This document shows, piece after piece, positions 31,312 to 31,864 of a stretch of DNA of 31,864 nucleotides. The translations under genes were made by a program, and so were the position numbers. The notes under the pieces were generated by a model, which was not told where the DNA came from, made no database searches, and worked only from the letters and a program-made list of their open reading frames with translations. The stretch's first letter is position 1; each line of letters opens with the position of its first letter. Source of the stretch: a virus. The stretch spans positions 1-31,864 of IMG/VR virus record IMGVR_UViG_3300002514_003933; one strand, given 5' to 3'.

Positions 31312-31611
31312 GGGGATCTCTCCAAAGGGACTTCTCTTCTACCCCCACTACCCAGATAGACGACCTACCGACACCACCCTGATCAGGGGTGATCCCCCCG
31401 CCAAAAAATAAGCATGGGGCACGGGGCCGCATCTGGCCCACTTCGATCCACTTGATGGCCAAGGTGGGGTTGACCCATAGGGTCACGGCGGATAGGATGT
31501 TGAGAAGTCGCAGACCTTGACCCGCTCGGTAAGAGCACCGTCCCCGTCCTCGACCAAAAACCACTCACCCATCCTGTCCAGCTTGCTGGCATCGGAACTC
31601 CAAGGAATCCC
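31312..31611. other. 300-base divergent intergenic region
   Basis: Lies between the minus-strand 478-aa gene and the plus-strand gene at 31612. It holds the late-type element at 31354-31370, a perfect 12-base palindrome CCCTGATCAGGG (31377-31388) and a six-A tract (31403-31408). Short open frames on the minus strand lack convincing ribosome sites. It may contain divergent promoters. Confidence 0.45.
31354..31370 (-). promoter_or_regulatory. Late-promoter-like element, copy 9
   Basis: Minus-strand reading is CGGTAG-GTCGT-CTATCT. The last T of CTAT is 45 bases from the ATG at 31311. It is the only copy located in a divergent intergenic region. Confidence 0.65.
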
Positions 31612-31864
31612 ATGACCCGACGACTCTCATACCTGCTCTCCCTGCTCGATCTCATCCACGGTGCTTCCCCCCAGACTCCCAGCGAAGTTGAATCGCTGGT
31701 CGCAGCCGGGATCACCGACCTCGCCAAAGCCACGGCCCGCAAACGGAGTATCGTTCGACGCGACTCCGTGAACCAGAACGGCTACCGGGGCACCGGCTCA
31801 CAAGCCCTCCTCTGCGCTGACCTCTGGTCTGCTCTCCAGGGTGACGCGGCTGGGCTGCTCTCCC
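31612..31864 (+). CDS. Partial plus-strand gene at the right edge
   Basis: 84 codons are open to the window edge. The start MTRRLSYLLSLLDLIHGA is preceded by AAGGAA. The visible part is helical and basic, with LAKATARKRSIVRRDSV, and has no recognised family. It is one of only two genes on the plus strand. The rest lies outside the window. Confidence 0.6.
   Translation, partial: MTRRLSYLLSLLDLIHGASPQTPSEVESLVAAGITDLAKATARKRSIVRRDSVNQNGYRGTGSQALLCADLWSALQGDAAGLLS

Noticed and set aside
31483-31572. 29-codon minus-strand frame starting MGEWFLVEDG
   Set aside because: Short, poor ribosome site and no similarity I recognise; could be the remnant of a gene but cannot be supported.
1-31864. tRNA genes, CRISPR arrays, insertion sequences and attachment sites
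   Set aside because: None seen on reading both strands; no cloverleaf-like segment, regularly spaced repeat, transposase or integrase was found. A dedicated tRNA search was not possible.

Overview
The window looks like a piece of the genome of a tailed double-stranded DNA phage or a close relative. Genes are packed end to end, almost all on the minus strand, with many 1-20 base start/stop overlaps. They combine a phage-type replication/recombination set with small virion-like proteins, a lysin and many short genes of unknown function. There is no rRNA, tRNA, CRISPR array or metabolic operon. Base composition is GC-rich by eye. The host cannot be named from this sequence, and the terminase, portal, major capsid protein and DNA polymerase are not in the window.

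Layout in the direction of transcription (right to left). (1) 31.3-27.8 kb: late-type genes, comprising a 478-aa protein carrying a recurrent N-terminal motif, an FmdB-type zinc ribbon, a one-helix membrane protein and two virion-like proteins, closed by a strong hairpin at 27.69-27.73 kb. (2) 27.7-13.6 kb: replication and recombination, with a RecD2-type helicase, an SSB candidate with an acidic tail, RuvC, RecA, the two ATPase halves of a split SbcC, SbcD, a Cas4/AddB-like nuclease and a beta clamp, plus small zinc and coiled-coil proteins. (3) 13.5-11.8 kb: two late-type genes embedded in this module. (4) 11.8-7.6 kb: Toprim primase, a degenerate metallopeptidase-like protein, a DnaX clamp loader, a NusG-like protein and a sigma-like HTH protein. 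(5) 7.6-0 kb: late-type genes, including a 570-aa repeat-bearing protein, a protein with a complete Dps ferroxidase site, a large structural-type protein, a peptidoglycan-binding lysin and a second FmdB protein. Two genes lie on the plus strand, a small phage protein at 0.8 kb and a partial gene at the right edge.

The two gene classes look differently controlled. Late-type genes or short operons are preceded 28-55 bases upstream by a 17-base element, CGGTAG-N5-CTAT plus two bases. I found it ten times, all on the minus strand and none in front of a recognised replication gene. Replication genes are instead joined by ATGA/GTGA/TGATG overlaps or by G-rich junctions right after stop codons. The sigma-like and NusG-like genes overlap each other and sit just before the late block, so they are natural candidates for late control (inference).

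The most notable observations are the putative late promoter element, the Dps-like ferroxidase domain in a late phage gene, a roughly 22-residue motif found six times in four proteins, and the split SbcC.
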